Assembly: GCA_002315735.1 (NCBI GenBank)
Contig: DCIA01000012.1
Location: forward strand, 1-35,472
Length of the DNA stretch: 35,472 bases
Source: Clostridiales bacterium UBA1738
GTDB lineage: Bacteria > Bacillota > Clostridia > UBA1381
Direction: 5' to 3'
Below, in pieces: positions 14,814 through 22,555 of this stretch; position 1 is the stretch's first letter; every line of letters begins with the position of its first letter. Under the pieces are notes generated by a model. The model had not been told where the DNA came from. It made no database searches and worked only from the letters and a program-made list of their open reading frames with translations. The position numbers were made by a program, and so were the translations under genes.

Positions 14814-15428
14814 TTAAAATAATTCTTCTTCGCATTTTGCACATAAATAGTGATAAATCGGTAGATGCAATTCTTGTACCTTATAGGTTTCTTCTTCCGG
14901 TGCATGTATTACGATATCGGCAATACCGTCTAGTTTGTTTTCCTTTTTACCGGTAAGAGCAATGACCTTCATTCCGCATGCTTTTGCAACTTGTGCAGCA
15001 TATACAACATTTTTAGAATTGCCGGAAGTTGTTATACCTATTAAAACATCCCCCGCCTTTGCATAACCAAACACTTGCTCAGCATATATCATATCAGGAT
15101 TAACATCGTTTGAAAATGCCGTTATTAGTGCAGCATGATTAGTTAGTGAGATGGCGGGCAATGCCCCTTGCAAATTATTTGCAAGAAATTCTCCGTTTTC
15201 AAACTGTGATAGAGCCGCTTTTATATCGGCATTAATAGGTCTTTTTGATAAAAAACCTTTCATTAATTCACCAACAATATGGTCGCTGTCAGAACAACTG
15301 CCGCCATTACCGCAAACGAGCAGCTTGTTGCCGTTTTTAAAACAATTAACCAGTATTTTTTCTGCACTTTCAATTTGATTTTTAATACCATTAAGAGCAG
15401 GATATCGGTTTAATAAATTATTTATCAT
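14814..15428 (-). CDS. SIS-domain phosphosugar isomerase (GmhA-like)
   Basis: This 204-residue protein is one SIS domain of the sedoheptulose-7-phosphate isomerase type. CGNGGSCSDSDHIVGEL matches the GNGGSAADAQH phosphosugar-binding loop, and ITTSGNSKNVV is the second phosphate-binding loop. LPXXHYLC near the C-terminus resembles the helix carrying the catalytic residues. It overlaps the end of the ROK gene by 11 nt and is followed 16 nt later by the GH2 gene. No lipopolysaccharide genes are nearby, so it more likely acts on a hexose- or amino-sugar phosphate in the same pathway as its neighbours than on heptose. Confidence 0.85.
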   Translation of the reverse strand: MINNLLNRYPALNGIKNQIESAEKILVNCFKNGNKLLVCGNGGSCSDSDHIVGELMKGFLSKRPINADIKAALSQFENGEFLANNLQGALPAISLTNHAALITAFSNDVNPDMIYAEQVFGYAKAGDVLIGITTSGNSKNVVYAAQVAKACGMKVIALTGKKENKLDGIADIVIHAPEEETYKVQELHLPIYHYLCAKCEEELF

Positions 15429-16374
15429 TTTTTGTCATCCTTTCATAACATTCTAAGGCAAGAGCTAACGATGCGTAGTCACCAATTTCGTCGCCCAATT
15501 TGGCAGGAAGTATTTCCACAACATTTTTAGCATAAACGAGTGCTTCCTCATCTATAACTTTTAGCATTTCATCTTTCATAAGATGTGATGAACGCTCATA
15601 AACACTTCCTATAACAATTTTTTCCGGATTTAATATATCTATTAGTATTGATAGTCCTCGTCCTAACATCTCGCCTGTTTTCTTATAAACTTCTAAGGCG
15701 AGTTTGTCGCCTTTTTCGGCAAATTCGGCAACTGATTTTGCTGTGATGGAATCAAGGTCTTTAAGCGTCGGGCAAAATTGCGGGGCCTCTCCACGCTGAA
15801 TGGCTGCTATTGCGACTTGCTGTGCCGAGCGAGCAATTCCGCCACCACTTACAAAACCTTCAAAAGAACCTTGTTTGCCATATCCGGCAGGGCCATAATG
15901 TTCCAATCTGACATGACCGATTTCGCCGGCATTACCATTTGTACCGTTATATAATTTTCCGTCTAAAATCAGTCCGGCACCCATACCTGTTCCGAAGGTT
16001 AAAAATATCATATTTTTTGCGCCTACACCTGCTCCGAATCTCCATTCTGCAACTGCACAGGCATTTGCATCATTGCAAAGATATGCATCTAAGCCCAAAC
16101 GCTCTTTAACCATTTTAACAATTTCAATTCTATCCCAATCGTGTAATGACGGAGGAGAAAGGATTGTTCCGGTATCGGAGTCTAACGGGCCGCCACAACT
16201 GATTCCTACGGCTACACTACCACCTTTGATTTTTTCGGCAGCTTGGAATATATTTTCTAATGTTTCATCTACCGTAGTAGTTTTGAATTTGATTTTTTCT
16301 AAAATTTCGCCTTTTTCGGTTCCTCTTAAAACTGCTGTTTTTGTACCACCGATATCAAAGCCTAAAAACTCCAT
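15418..16374 (-). CDS. ROK-family sugar kinase lacking the zinc-site cysteines
   Basis: This 318-residue protein starts at ATG 16374, with AGGTGA 5 nt upstream; the in-frame GTG at 16383 lies within that ribosome binding site. ATP-site motifs are DIGGTKT (7-13) and FGTGMGAG, the catalytic Asp is D102 in CNDANA, and the EIGH motif is at 151-154. Canonical ROK proteins then have a CxCGxxGC zinc cluster. Here the segment is GPAGYGKQGSFE (161-172), so all cysteines are replaced, although the zinc-ligand His remains. There is no N-terminal helix-turn-helix, so it is a kinase rather than a repressor. It probably phosphorylates the sugar released by the GH2 enzyme; the exact hexose is unknown. Confidence 0.88.
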   Translation of the reverse strand: MEFLGFDIGGTKTAVLRGTEKGEILEKIKFKTTTVDETLENIFQAAEKIKGGSVAVGISCGGPLDSDTGTILSPPSLHDWDRIEIVKMVKERLGLDAYLCNDANACAVAEWRFGAGVGAKNMIFLTFGTGMGAGLILDGKLYNGTNGNAGEIGHVRLEHYGPAGYGKQGSFEGFVSGGGIARSAQQVAIAAIQRGEAPQFCPTLKDLDSITAKSVAEFAEKGDKLALEVYKKTGEMLGRGLSILIDILNPEKIVIGSVYERSSHLMKDEMLKVIDEEALVYAKNVVEILPAKLGDEIGDYASLALALECYERMTKNDK

Positions 16375-16421
16375 ATTGTTCACCTACCATTCAATAAAAT
16401 CTGATTTTTATAACAAGGCTT

Positions 16422-16450
16422 ATTCTATCATAACTGAAAAAATTATACAA
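16422..16450 (-). promoter_or_regulatory. Candidate promoter of the ROK-SIS-GH2 operon
   Basis: On the minus strand TTGTAT (16445-16450), 17-bp spacer, TAGAAT (16422-16427), about 50 bp before the ROK start. Confidence 0.55.
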
Positions 16451-16677
16451 CAAAATTTTGAAATCGTGTTAATTTTGTCAACAAATAGTAAAGTTTTGCA
16501 AATTTTATGGACAAAATTATTATTTTGATATAATGCCCTAAAGACAGTAGTGGAAATGTGGTAATTAAAAAATAATTGTATGTTATCCTAAAATTGTTGT
16601 TATATATCAATACATAAAAAAATGTCAATGATAATAAAACTGCATACAGGAATTTTAGCTTGTGGTGTTATAACTTG

Positions 16678-16706
16678 TTGAAAAAAATCAAATAATATGG
16701 TATAAT
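16678..16706 (+). promoter_or_regulatory. SigA-type promoter of the CBS-pyrophosphatase gene
   Basis: TTGAAA (16678-16683), 17-bp spacer, consensus TATAAT (16701-16706), followed by GGAAGG at 16721. Confidence 0.75.
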
Positions 16707-16739
16707 AACAAAAAATATTTGGAAGGTATGACTTAATTG

Positions 16740-18041
16740 ATGGAAAAAATATATATAACAGGACATAGAAATCCTGATATGGATAGTATTTGCAGTGCAA
16801 TTTCGTATGCTGCATTAAAAAATCTTATTGACCCTAAAAATGAATATATTCCGATTAGATGCTCGCATATCGGCGAGGGAATGGCGGAACTTTTAAAATC
16901 GTTAGAAATTGAACCACCTATGTATAAAAGGGATATGTTTCCGAAGGTGCAAGATGTTATGATATCTTCTTGCAAAAAGGTTGATATGTCAATGCCACTT
17001 ACAGAATATGCAAAACTTTTTAAGGGTGAAAATCCTTCGGCTGTACCGGTTTTTGACGGAGATGAGTTTTGTGGACTTTTGAGTATTGACAATATCGCAA
17101 ATTGGGCAATAAACAAACTTAATGAAGATGATAAGATTTTGGATATTCCAAAAATCGGCGATATTATGGCAACTCAAGGAGAACCTCTTAACGCAACAGA
17201 TATTTTTGAAGATGCAAAATCGATAGTTCTTGGCTCTAATAAGAGGGGACTTGCCGTTATGGATGGTGGGAAATATGTGGGTTATGTAACAAGAAGATGT
17301 TTTCTTAACACTCCTAAATATAATTTAATCTTGGTAGACCACAACGAGCCTGACCAAAGTATAAAGGGTATTGAATGTGCTAATGTTGTTGAAATCATTG
17401 ACCATCACAGATTAAATGCTATAAAAACTGACTTGCCGTTATTTATAGATGCTGAGCCTTTGGGAAGCACTTGCACTATTGTTTATCAATTGTTTTTGCG
17501 AAATGGAATAAAACCTGCTCCAAAGATTGCAAGAACTATGCTTTCAGGACTTCTTTCCGATACATTAATTTTAAAAAGCCCAACTACGACAAAAATCGAT
17601 GTTGAAACAGCATATATGCTTGCTACAATTTGCGGTGAAGATGTGGAAGAGTTTGGTAAGGTTATGTTTAGTAATGTTAAAGGACTAAATTCCAGAAATC
17701 CTGATGAGGCAATTGTTTCAGACTTTAAAGTATATACTCAAAACTCGGTTAGAATAGGTATCGGTCAGTGCGAAGTAACAACACTTCATGATGCAGAAGA
17801 GTATATAGACAAATATCTTGATGCACTTGAAAATATTCGTCAGCGTGGAGCACTTAATTGGACACTTTTGATGGTTACCGATGTTTTAAAGGAGCGAAGC
17901 ATACTTTTAAGTTCAAACTTCCACTCTGAAAAATCTTTGCCCTATTCAAAGTTGAGAGAACACGTTTACGATATGCCGGGTGTTATGAGCCGTAAAAAAC
18001 AGTTGTTGCCTGAAATTTTGCATGCATCGGCGACAAAATAG
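16740..18041 (+). CDS. ppaC: Manganese-dependent (family II) inorganic pyrophosphatase with CBS domains
   Basis: This 433-residue DHH-family enzyme hydrolyses PPi to phosphate in the cytoplasm. The metal ligands match family II pyrophosphatase: H9, D13 and D15 (GHRNPDMDS), VDHNE (~199-203) and DHH (221-223). The substrate loop SRKKQ lies near the C-terminus (~417-421). Between the DHH halves (~68-190) is an inserted pair of CBS modules, which in this class bind adenine nucleotides and regulate activity. No DRTGG domain is present. GGAAGG lies 13 nt before ATG 16740 and 10 nt before an in-frame TTG at 16737, so the start may be three bases earlier. Confidence 0.95.
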   Translation: MEKIYITGHRNPDMDSICSAISYAALKNLIDPKNEYIPIRCSHIGEGMAELLKSLEIEPPMYKRDMFPKVQDVMISSCKKVDMSMPLTEYAKLFKGENPSAVPVFDGDEFCGLLSIDNIANWAINKLNEDDKILDIPKIGDIMATQGEPLNATDIFEDAKSIVLGSNKRGLAVMDGGKYVGYVTRRCFLNTPKYNLILVDHNEPDQSIKGIECANVVEIIDHHRLNAIKTDLPLFIDAEPLGSTCTIVYQLFLRNGIKPAPKIARTMLSGLLSDTLILKSPTTTKIDVETAYMLATICGEDVEEFGKVMFSNVKGLNSRNPDEAIVSDFKVYTQNSVRIGIGQCEVTTLHDAEEYIDKYLDALENIRQRGALNWTLLMVTDVLKERSILLSSNFHSEKSLPYSKLREHVYDMPGVMSRKKQLLPEILHASATK

Positions 18042-18043
18042 CA

Positions 18044-18073
18044 TAAAAAAGGTCTTTTATAAGACCTTTTTTT
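18044..18073 (+). terminator. Intrinsic terminator after the pyrophosphatase gene
   Basis: AAAAAAGGTCTTTTATAAGACCTTTTTTT: a GC-containing stem flanked by A and T runs, directly after the stop codon. Confidence 0.88.
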
Positions 18074-18175
18074 AAAAAACAGACGAGTATTGAAGAAAAA
18101 ACCAGCGTGAAAATTCATACAATAAACTATATAAAAGATGGCTTTTTTTTGGGGAATATTACATAAAAAACAATA

Positions 18176-18204
18176 TTGACATTTTAATGTCAAAGTGCTA
18201 CAAT
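18176..18204 (+). promoter_or_regulatory. ATP synthase operon promoter with an overlapping perfect inverted repeat
   Basis: Consensus TTGACA (18176-18181), 17-bp spacer, TACAAT (18199-18204). The -35 and the first part of the spacer form TTGACATT-TT-AATGTCAA (18176-18193), a perfect inverted repeat with 8-bp arms. A repressor bound here would block RNA polymerase. Confidence 0.8.
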
Positions 18205-18228
18205 ATTCAAGAAAAATCAACAAGAAAG

Positions 18229-18280
18229 AACACATGATAAATACTGAATTTTCGGTATTTTGATTGTGTGTTTTGTTTTT
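18229..18280 (+). promoter_or_regulatory. Attenuator-like hairpin in the ATP synthase leader
   Basis: AACACA pairs with TGTGTT and, inside it, AAATAC pairs with GTATTT. The structure is followed by TTTTGTTTTT. It lies between the promoter and the first start codon and resembles an intrinsic terminator. The internal loops make it weaker than the terminators elsewhere in the window. Confidence 0.5.
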
Positions 18281-18309
18281 ATAAAACTAAAAAAGAAGAG
18301 ATGTGGAAT

Positions 18310-19116
18310 ATGGAGAAAAAACGGAAAATAAAAAGCATACTCATTTTTTCGGTGTTGACTATCTTTATTTTTGTGGGGATTCTTCTCACGGGAACGGAAA
18401 AGACAGAAACAATTAAGGAAGTAATGAGTGATGCAGTGCTTCACGAAAGTTCAAAGGTGAATTTTTTTGGAGTTATAGTAAATCCCGGATTAATTTCGGC
18501 ATATATAGTGACTTTATTACTATTGGTGTTTGCAATTATTATTAGGATTTTTGTCTTCCCCAAATTTACGGTTGTTCCGGGGAAACTTCAACTTCTATTA
18601 GAAGAAGCAGTTGGATTTTTTGACGGTATGGGAAAGGAAAAAAGCCCACACAGAAATAAGTTTGTGAGTGCATATATTTTTGCGGCAGGCTTATACATAT
18701 TTGTCGGTACGATATTTGAACTTTTTGGAGTTCAAGTGATTACTACAAGAGGGATGCCGATTTCGCTTCCCGCACCGCTTGCAGATATTAATGGGGCAAT
18801 TAGCCTTGGAGTTATATCTTATGGCGTAATATTGTTTGGCGGACTGATTGCAGGCGGGGCTAAAGGCTTCTTAACGGCACTTAAAGATTTTTCACTACCT
18901 GTATCTATGAGTTTTAGACTATTCGGCGCACTTTTATCAGGGGCACTAGTCACAGAACTTGTTTACTATTATTACAATTTAAGCTTTGTCCTTCCCGTAA
19001 TTGTGGGAGTGCTGTTTACTTTATTACACGCAGTTATTCAAGCATATGTATTAACTATGCTGACGGCACAATTCTACGGTGAATCGACAGAAAAGAAAGA
19101 GAAAGAGGTAAAATAA
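18310..19116 (+). CDS. atpB: F1Fo ATP synthase subunit a
   Basis: This 268-residue membrane stator subunit forms the two ion half-channels next to the c ring. There are five to six hydrophobic segments, and the essential Arg is R203 in the SFRLFGALLSG motif of the penultimate helix. I prefer ATG 18310 because AAGAAG lies about 10 nt upstream; in-frame ATGs at 18301 and 18268 give longer, less well-placed starts. It opens the operon a-c-b-[delta-C]alpha-gamma-beta-epsilon. No atpI gene precedes it. The next gene (atpE) starts 2 nt after its stop. Confidence 0.95.
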   Translation: MEKKRKIKSILIFSVLTIFIFVGILLTGTEKTETIKEVMSDAVLHESSKVNFFGVIVNPGLISAYIVTLLLLVFAIIIRIFVFPKFTVVPGKLQLLLEEAVGFFDGMGKEKSPHRNKFVSAYIFAAGLYIFVGTIFELFGVQVITTRGMPISLPAPLADINGAISLGVISYGVILFGGLIAGGAKGFLTALKDFSLPVSMSFRLFGALLSGALVTELVYYYYNLSFVLPVIVGVLFTLLHAVIQAYVLTMLTAQFYGESTEKKEKEVK

Positions 19117-19117
19117 A

Positions 19118-19435
19118 ATGAAAAAGATTAACGCATTATTATTAGGTTTATTTACAGTATTTATGGCAACTATGCCGGTATTTGCAGCAGGTGATGGTGC
19201 AGATACATCACTATTATCTGCAAAGGCAATTGCAGCAGCTATGATTATGATGTTAGCAGCCGCTGCCGGTGCTATCGCTATGGCTATTGCTGTTGGAAAA
19301 TCAGCAGAAGGTATCGCAAGACAACCTGAAGCATCAGGTCAAATCAGAACGACAATGATGATGGGACTTGTATTTATAGAAACTGCAATAATTTATGCCC
19401 TTATCGTAGCAATCTTGATTATTTTTGTATTATAA
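19118..19435 (+). CDS. atpE: F1Fo ATP synthase subunit c with N-terminal leader and AxAxAxA helix
   Basis: This is a 105-residue proteolipid; typical c subunits have 70-90 residues. Residues 1-24 form a signal-like hydrophobic leader ending PVFAA, before the usual two-helix hairpin. Helix 1 has A52-I-A-M-A-I-A58 where most bacteria have a GxGxGxG stretch. The polar loop is ARQPE and the ion-binding carboxylate is E88 in FIETAIIY. The Gln of the Na+-type signature in helix 1 is replaced (Met at that position), although T89 and Y93 are present, so proton coupling is somewhat more likely than sodium. The ribosome binding site AGAGGTAAAATAAA overlaps the atpB stop. Confidence 0.95.
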   Translation: MKKINALLLGLFTVFMATMPVFAAGDGADTSLLSAKAIAAAMIMMLAAAAGAIAMAIAVGKSAEGIARQPEASGQIRTTMMMGLVFIETAIIYALIVAILIIFVL

Positions 19436-19448
19436 TAGGTGAGAAATT

Positions 19449-19943
19449 ATGAATTTACCATTAAATATTGATGTGCAACAAATTTTACTACATATGCTAA
19501 ATTTTGTTATCCTGTTTGCAGGACTGTATTTTATTCTATATTCTCCTGTCAAGAAATTTATGGAGGACAGGACAAAAGTCTTTTCTGATATGGATGACAA
19601 AGCAAAAGAAACTCTAAAAGATGCAGACGAAATCAAAAAAGAATATGAAGACAAACTCATTTTGGCGAACAAAGAAATTGCACAATTAAGAACGGAAAGC
19701 ATTAAAAAAGCTGAGTCAGAGGCTTCAGACATAATTGAAAAAGCACAAAAAGAAGCCGAAAATATCATTGAAATTGCAAAAAATAAAGCAGAAATTGAAA
19801 AGCAAGAAAAACTTCAAAATGCGAATAAAGAAGTATCAAAATTAGCAGTTGCAGCTGTAAAAAAACTTGTATATGAAAGTACAGAAGAAAGTTTTGATGC
19901 GTTTTTAAATAGCACTGAGGAGGGCGAAAACGGTGGAGAATAA
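19449..19943 (+). CDS. atpF: F1Fo ATP synthase subunit b
   Basis: This 164-residue stator stalk subunit has one N-terminal membrane helix (~8-32, ILLHMLNFVILFAGLYFILY) followed by a long charged coiled coil rich in Glu, Lys and Ala to ~150. The length is normal, and there is no delta sequence fused to it, unlike the mycobacterial b-delta protein. In standard enzymes its C-terminus contacts the delta subunit. Here the only delta-like sequence is at the start of the next gene, which overlaps this one by 11 nt. Confidence 0.95.
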   Translation: MNLPLNIDVQQILLHMLNFVILFAGLYFILYSPVKKFMEDRTKVFSDMDDKAKETLKDADEIKKEYEDKLILANKEIAQLRTESIKKAESEASDIIEKAQKEAENIIEIAKNKAEIEKQEKLQNANKEVSKLAVAAVKKLVYESTEESFDAFLNSTEEGENGGE

Positions 19944-21657
19944 GATTAGTATTGCCGTTTTATGCTCAGATGTTGAGCCAAATCAAGAGCAAAAAGTAAG
20001 ATTTGAAGAGTTTTTGCAAAAGAAATACGGATATCATATTCCGCTTTCGTGGGAATGTGATAGTAAGATAAAAAACGGATTTCGCTTAAATGTTGGCAGT
20101 GATATTTATGACTGGACGGCAGAGGGCCGTTTTAGGCGTCTTAAAAATGACTTATTATCTATCGGGGATAGCAAAGATGATGTTATTCCACTACTTAAAG
20201 ATAATATTAAAAATTGGACTCCAAAGGTTATGGCAGAAGAAATAGGCAGAGTTAAGACTGTTGGCGACTCGATTGCGACGGTTACAGGTCTTACTAATGC
20301 CTTTTATGGCGAAGTGCTTTTGTTTGAAGACGGCATTAAGGGTATGGTTCAAAGCCTTTCGGAAAATGAATGTGGATGCATTCTTTTTGACGATGATGCC
20401 TCAGTTTATGCCGGCGGAAAAGTTTTGCGTACCGGAAAAATTGCAGGTATGCCTTGCGGAGATGCCTATATTGGCAGAGTTTCAAATGCTCTTGGTGTTG
20501 CAATAGACGGAAAAGGAAATATAAAGGCAGACGTATATAAGCCGGTTGAAAATCCGGCACCGGGAATTATTGACAGAGCACCGGTTAATAAGCCTATGGA
20601 AACAGGAATTTTGGCAATAGACTCAATGTTTCCGATAGGCAGAGGACAAAGAGAACTTATTATCGGTGACAGACAAACAGGAAAGAGTAGTATTGCAATA
20701 GATACCATTCTTAATCAAAAGGGCAAAGATGTTATTTGTATTTATGTTGCAATAGGTCAAAAAGCAAGTTTTGTTTCAAGCCTTGTAAACACCCTATCTA
20801 AAAATGGTGCTATGGAATATACTGCGGTTATAAGCGCATCGGCAGGAGAAACAGCAACTCTTCAATACATCGCCCCGTATGCAGGATGCGCTCTTGCAGA
20901 ATACTTTATGGAACACGGAAAAAATGTCTTGATTGTATATGATGACTTGTCAAAACACGCTGTGGCATACAGAACTATAAGTCTTTTATTAGGTCGTTCT
21001 CCGGGAAGAGAAGCATATCCCGGTGATGTTTTCTATCTTCATTCAAGACTTTTGGAAAGAAGCGCACATCTTTCAAAGGAGAAAGGTGACGGCAGTATGA
21101 CGGCGCTTCCTATCGTTGAAACACAAGCGGGTGACGTTTCGGCATACATTCCGACAAATATTATCTCAATTACAGATGGACAGATTTTTCTTGAAAATTC
21201 GCTATTTTATTCAGGGCAAAGACCTGCTATTAATGTTGGTCTGTCTGTTTCTCGTGTTGGCGGAAATGCCCAAACAAAAGCGATGAAAAAGGCTGCAAAA
21301 TCTTTAAGACTTGACCTTGCACAATATCGAGAAATGGAAATATTTATGCAATTTTCAAGCGAACTTGACGAAGAAACACTAAAACAATTAAAATATGGTC
21401 AAGGTCTTATGAGAATGCTTCGTCAAAAGCAATCAAATCCACTTTCGCTTCATGCACAGGTTATTATGCTGATTGCTGCGATGGGGCATTGCTTATTAAA
21501 AGTGCCTGCTTTAAATGTTCAAGAACATTTAAAAGGTCTTGTTGAAAAGATTGAAACTGAATATTCGTCTCTTTGCAAAAGCATTGATGAAAATGGTGAT
21601 TATTCAGAAGAAGATAAGGAACTTATCTTAAATATTGCAAATTCTTTCGGTGAGTGA
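19933..21657 (+). CDS. atpA: F1Fo ATP synthase subunit alpha fused to a delta-subunit C-terminal domain
   Basis: This 574-residue protein is about 75 longer than normal alpha. Residues 1-~78 match the C-terminal half of delta/OSCP: a beta strand (ISIAVLCSDV), a helix around EEFLQKKYG, then KIKNGFRLNVGSDIYDWTAE and GRFRRLKNDLL, equivalent to the [22 protein letters not shown] region of E. coli delta. From ~81 a normal alpha begins, with its N-terminal helix, beta barrel, Walker A GDRQTGKSS (245-253) and intact catalytic-interface region. The GTG start (19933) has GAGGAGGG 8 nt upstream, so the fusion is translated as one protein. No delta N-terminal domain or separate atpH is present in the operon. 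Confidence 0.95.
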   Translation: MENKISIAVLCSDVEPNQEQKVRFEEFLQKKYGYHIPLSWECDSKIKNGFRLNVGSDIYDWTAEGRFRRLKNDLLSIGDSKDDVIPLLKDNIKNWTPKVMAEEIGRVKTVGDSIATVTGLTNAFYGEVLLFEDGIKGMVQSLSENECGCILFDDDASVYAGGKVLRTGKIAGMPCGDAYIGRVSNALGVAIDGKGNIKADVYKPVENPAPGIIDRAPVNKPMETGILAIDSMFPIGRGQRELIIGDRQTGKSSIAIDTILNQKGKDVICIYVAIGQKASFVSSLVNTLSKNGAMEYTAVISASAGETATLQYIAPYAGCALAEYFMEHGKNVLIVYDDLSKHAVAYRTISLLLGRSPGREAYPGDVFYLHSRLLERSAHLSKEKGDGSMTALPIVETQAGDVSAYIPTNIISITDGQIFLENSLFYSGQRPAINVGLSVSRVGGNAQTKAMKKAAKSLRLDLAQYREMEIFMQFSSELDEETLKQLKYGQGLMRMLRQKQSNPLSLHAQVIMLIAAMGHCLLKVPALNVQEHLKGLVEKIETEYSSLCKSIDENGDYSEEDKELILNIANSFGE

Positions 21658-21658
21658 T

Positions 21659-22555
21659 ATGTCTAATATTAAAGAAATTAAAAACAGAATTGACAGTGTT
21701 CATGAAATGCAAAAAATCACGAATGCTATGTATTTGATTGCTTCTGCAAAACTTCAACACGCAAAGAAAAATTTGAATCATACAAGACCTTATTTTAACT
21801 CACTTCAAAGTGAGATTAAAAGGGTTTTTAGAATTGAAGAGGAAATAGAAAACAAATATTTCTATCCGGTTACAGGCGACCACGATTTTGAAGGAACATA
21901 TGGATATTTGGTTATTACTGCGGACAAAGGTTTAGCGGGAGCATACAATCAAAATGTAATAAAAAAGGCTCTATCGCTTATGAAGGAGCATAATCCATCA
22001 AAACTTTTTGTTGTGGGTGAATACGGCAGAAGATATTTTGAATCTCATCATATTCCGATTGAGCAATCATTTTTATACACGGCACAAAATCCGTCACTTC
22101 ACAGAGCAAGAAAAATTAAAAATATTCTTTTAGATCAGTATAACAAAGGTGAACTTAAAAAGATATTCATTATCTATACAGACTTTGAAAATGGCTTTAA
22201 ATCAAAGGTTAAAGATGTTAGACTATTGCCTTTCCATAGAGCAGATTTTCTAACCCACGAAAATGAAAAGTCGGTAGATGAGCCGTTTGAGTTTTTAAAT
22301 TCACTTGACACGGTTTTAGACCATATTGTTCCAAGTTATGTTACGGGATTTATTTACAGTGCGTTAGTGGATAGTTTTTGCAGTGAACAAAGCGCAAGAA
22401 TGAATGCTATGAATGCTGCAAACGAGAACACAAAAGAACTGTTAGAATCGCTTGATAAGCAGTATAATCACGGCAGACAAAATATTATTACACAAGAAAT
22501 TACAGAAATATCTGCGGCAAGCAGATGTAAAAGGGAGGGAGATGAACAAATATGA
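21659..22555 (+). CDS. atpG: F1Fo ATP synthase subunit gamma
   Basis: This 298-residue central rotor shaft has conserved N- and C-terminal coiled-coil helices: SNIKEIKNRIDSVHEMQKIT at the start and SEQSARMNAMNAANENTKEL near the end. A Rossmann-like domain lies between them, including LVITADKGLAGAYN. I chose ATG 21659, 1 nt after the atpA stop; an earlier in-frame ATG (21635) lies inside atpA. It overlaps the beta start by 4 nt. Length is normal for the family. Confidence 0.94.
   Translation: MSNIKEIKNRIDSVHEMQKITNAMYLIASAKLQHAKKNLNHTRPYFNSLQSEIKRVFRIEEEIENKYFYPVTGDHDFEGTYGYLVITADKGLAGAYNQNVIKKALSLMKEHNPSKLFVVGEYGRRYFESHHIPIEQSFLYTAQNPSLHRARKIKNILLDQYNKGELKKIFIIYTDFENGFKSKVKDVRLLPFHRADFLTHENEKSVDEPFEFLNSLDTVLDHIVPSYVTGFIYSALVDSFCSEQSARMNAMNAANENTKELLESLDKQYNHGRQNIITQEITEISAASRCKREGDEQI

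Larger units (their letters stand above)
16384..16739. other. 356-bp divergent intergenic region (ROK operon / CBS-pyrophosphatase)
   Basis: Apart from the promoter for each side, I see no ORF with a ribosome binding site, no tRNA and no convincing RNA structure. The region is very AT-rich. A plus-strand TATAAT at about 16528 has only a poor -35 and is not called. Confidence 0.6.

Noticed and set aside
16505..16533. Promoter-like TGGACA ... TATAAT upstream of the pyrophosphatase
   Set aside because: Spacer of only 15 bp and no gene or RNA structure immediately downstream; a better promoter lies at 16678-16706.
18176..18193. Rex redox-repressor site over the atp promoter
   Set aside because: The repeat TTGACATTTTAATGTCAA lacks the TTGTGAA/TTCACAA core of Rex sites.
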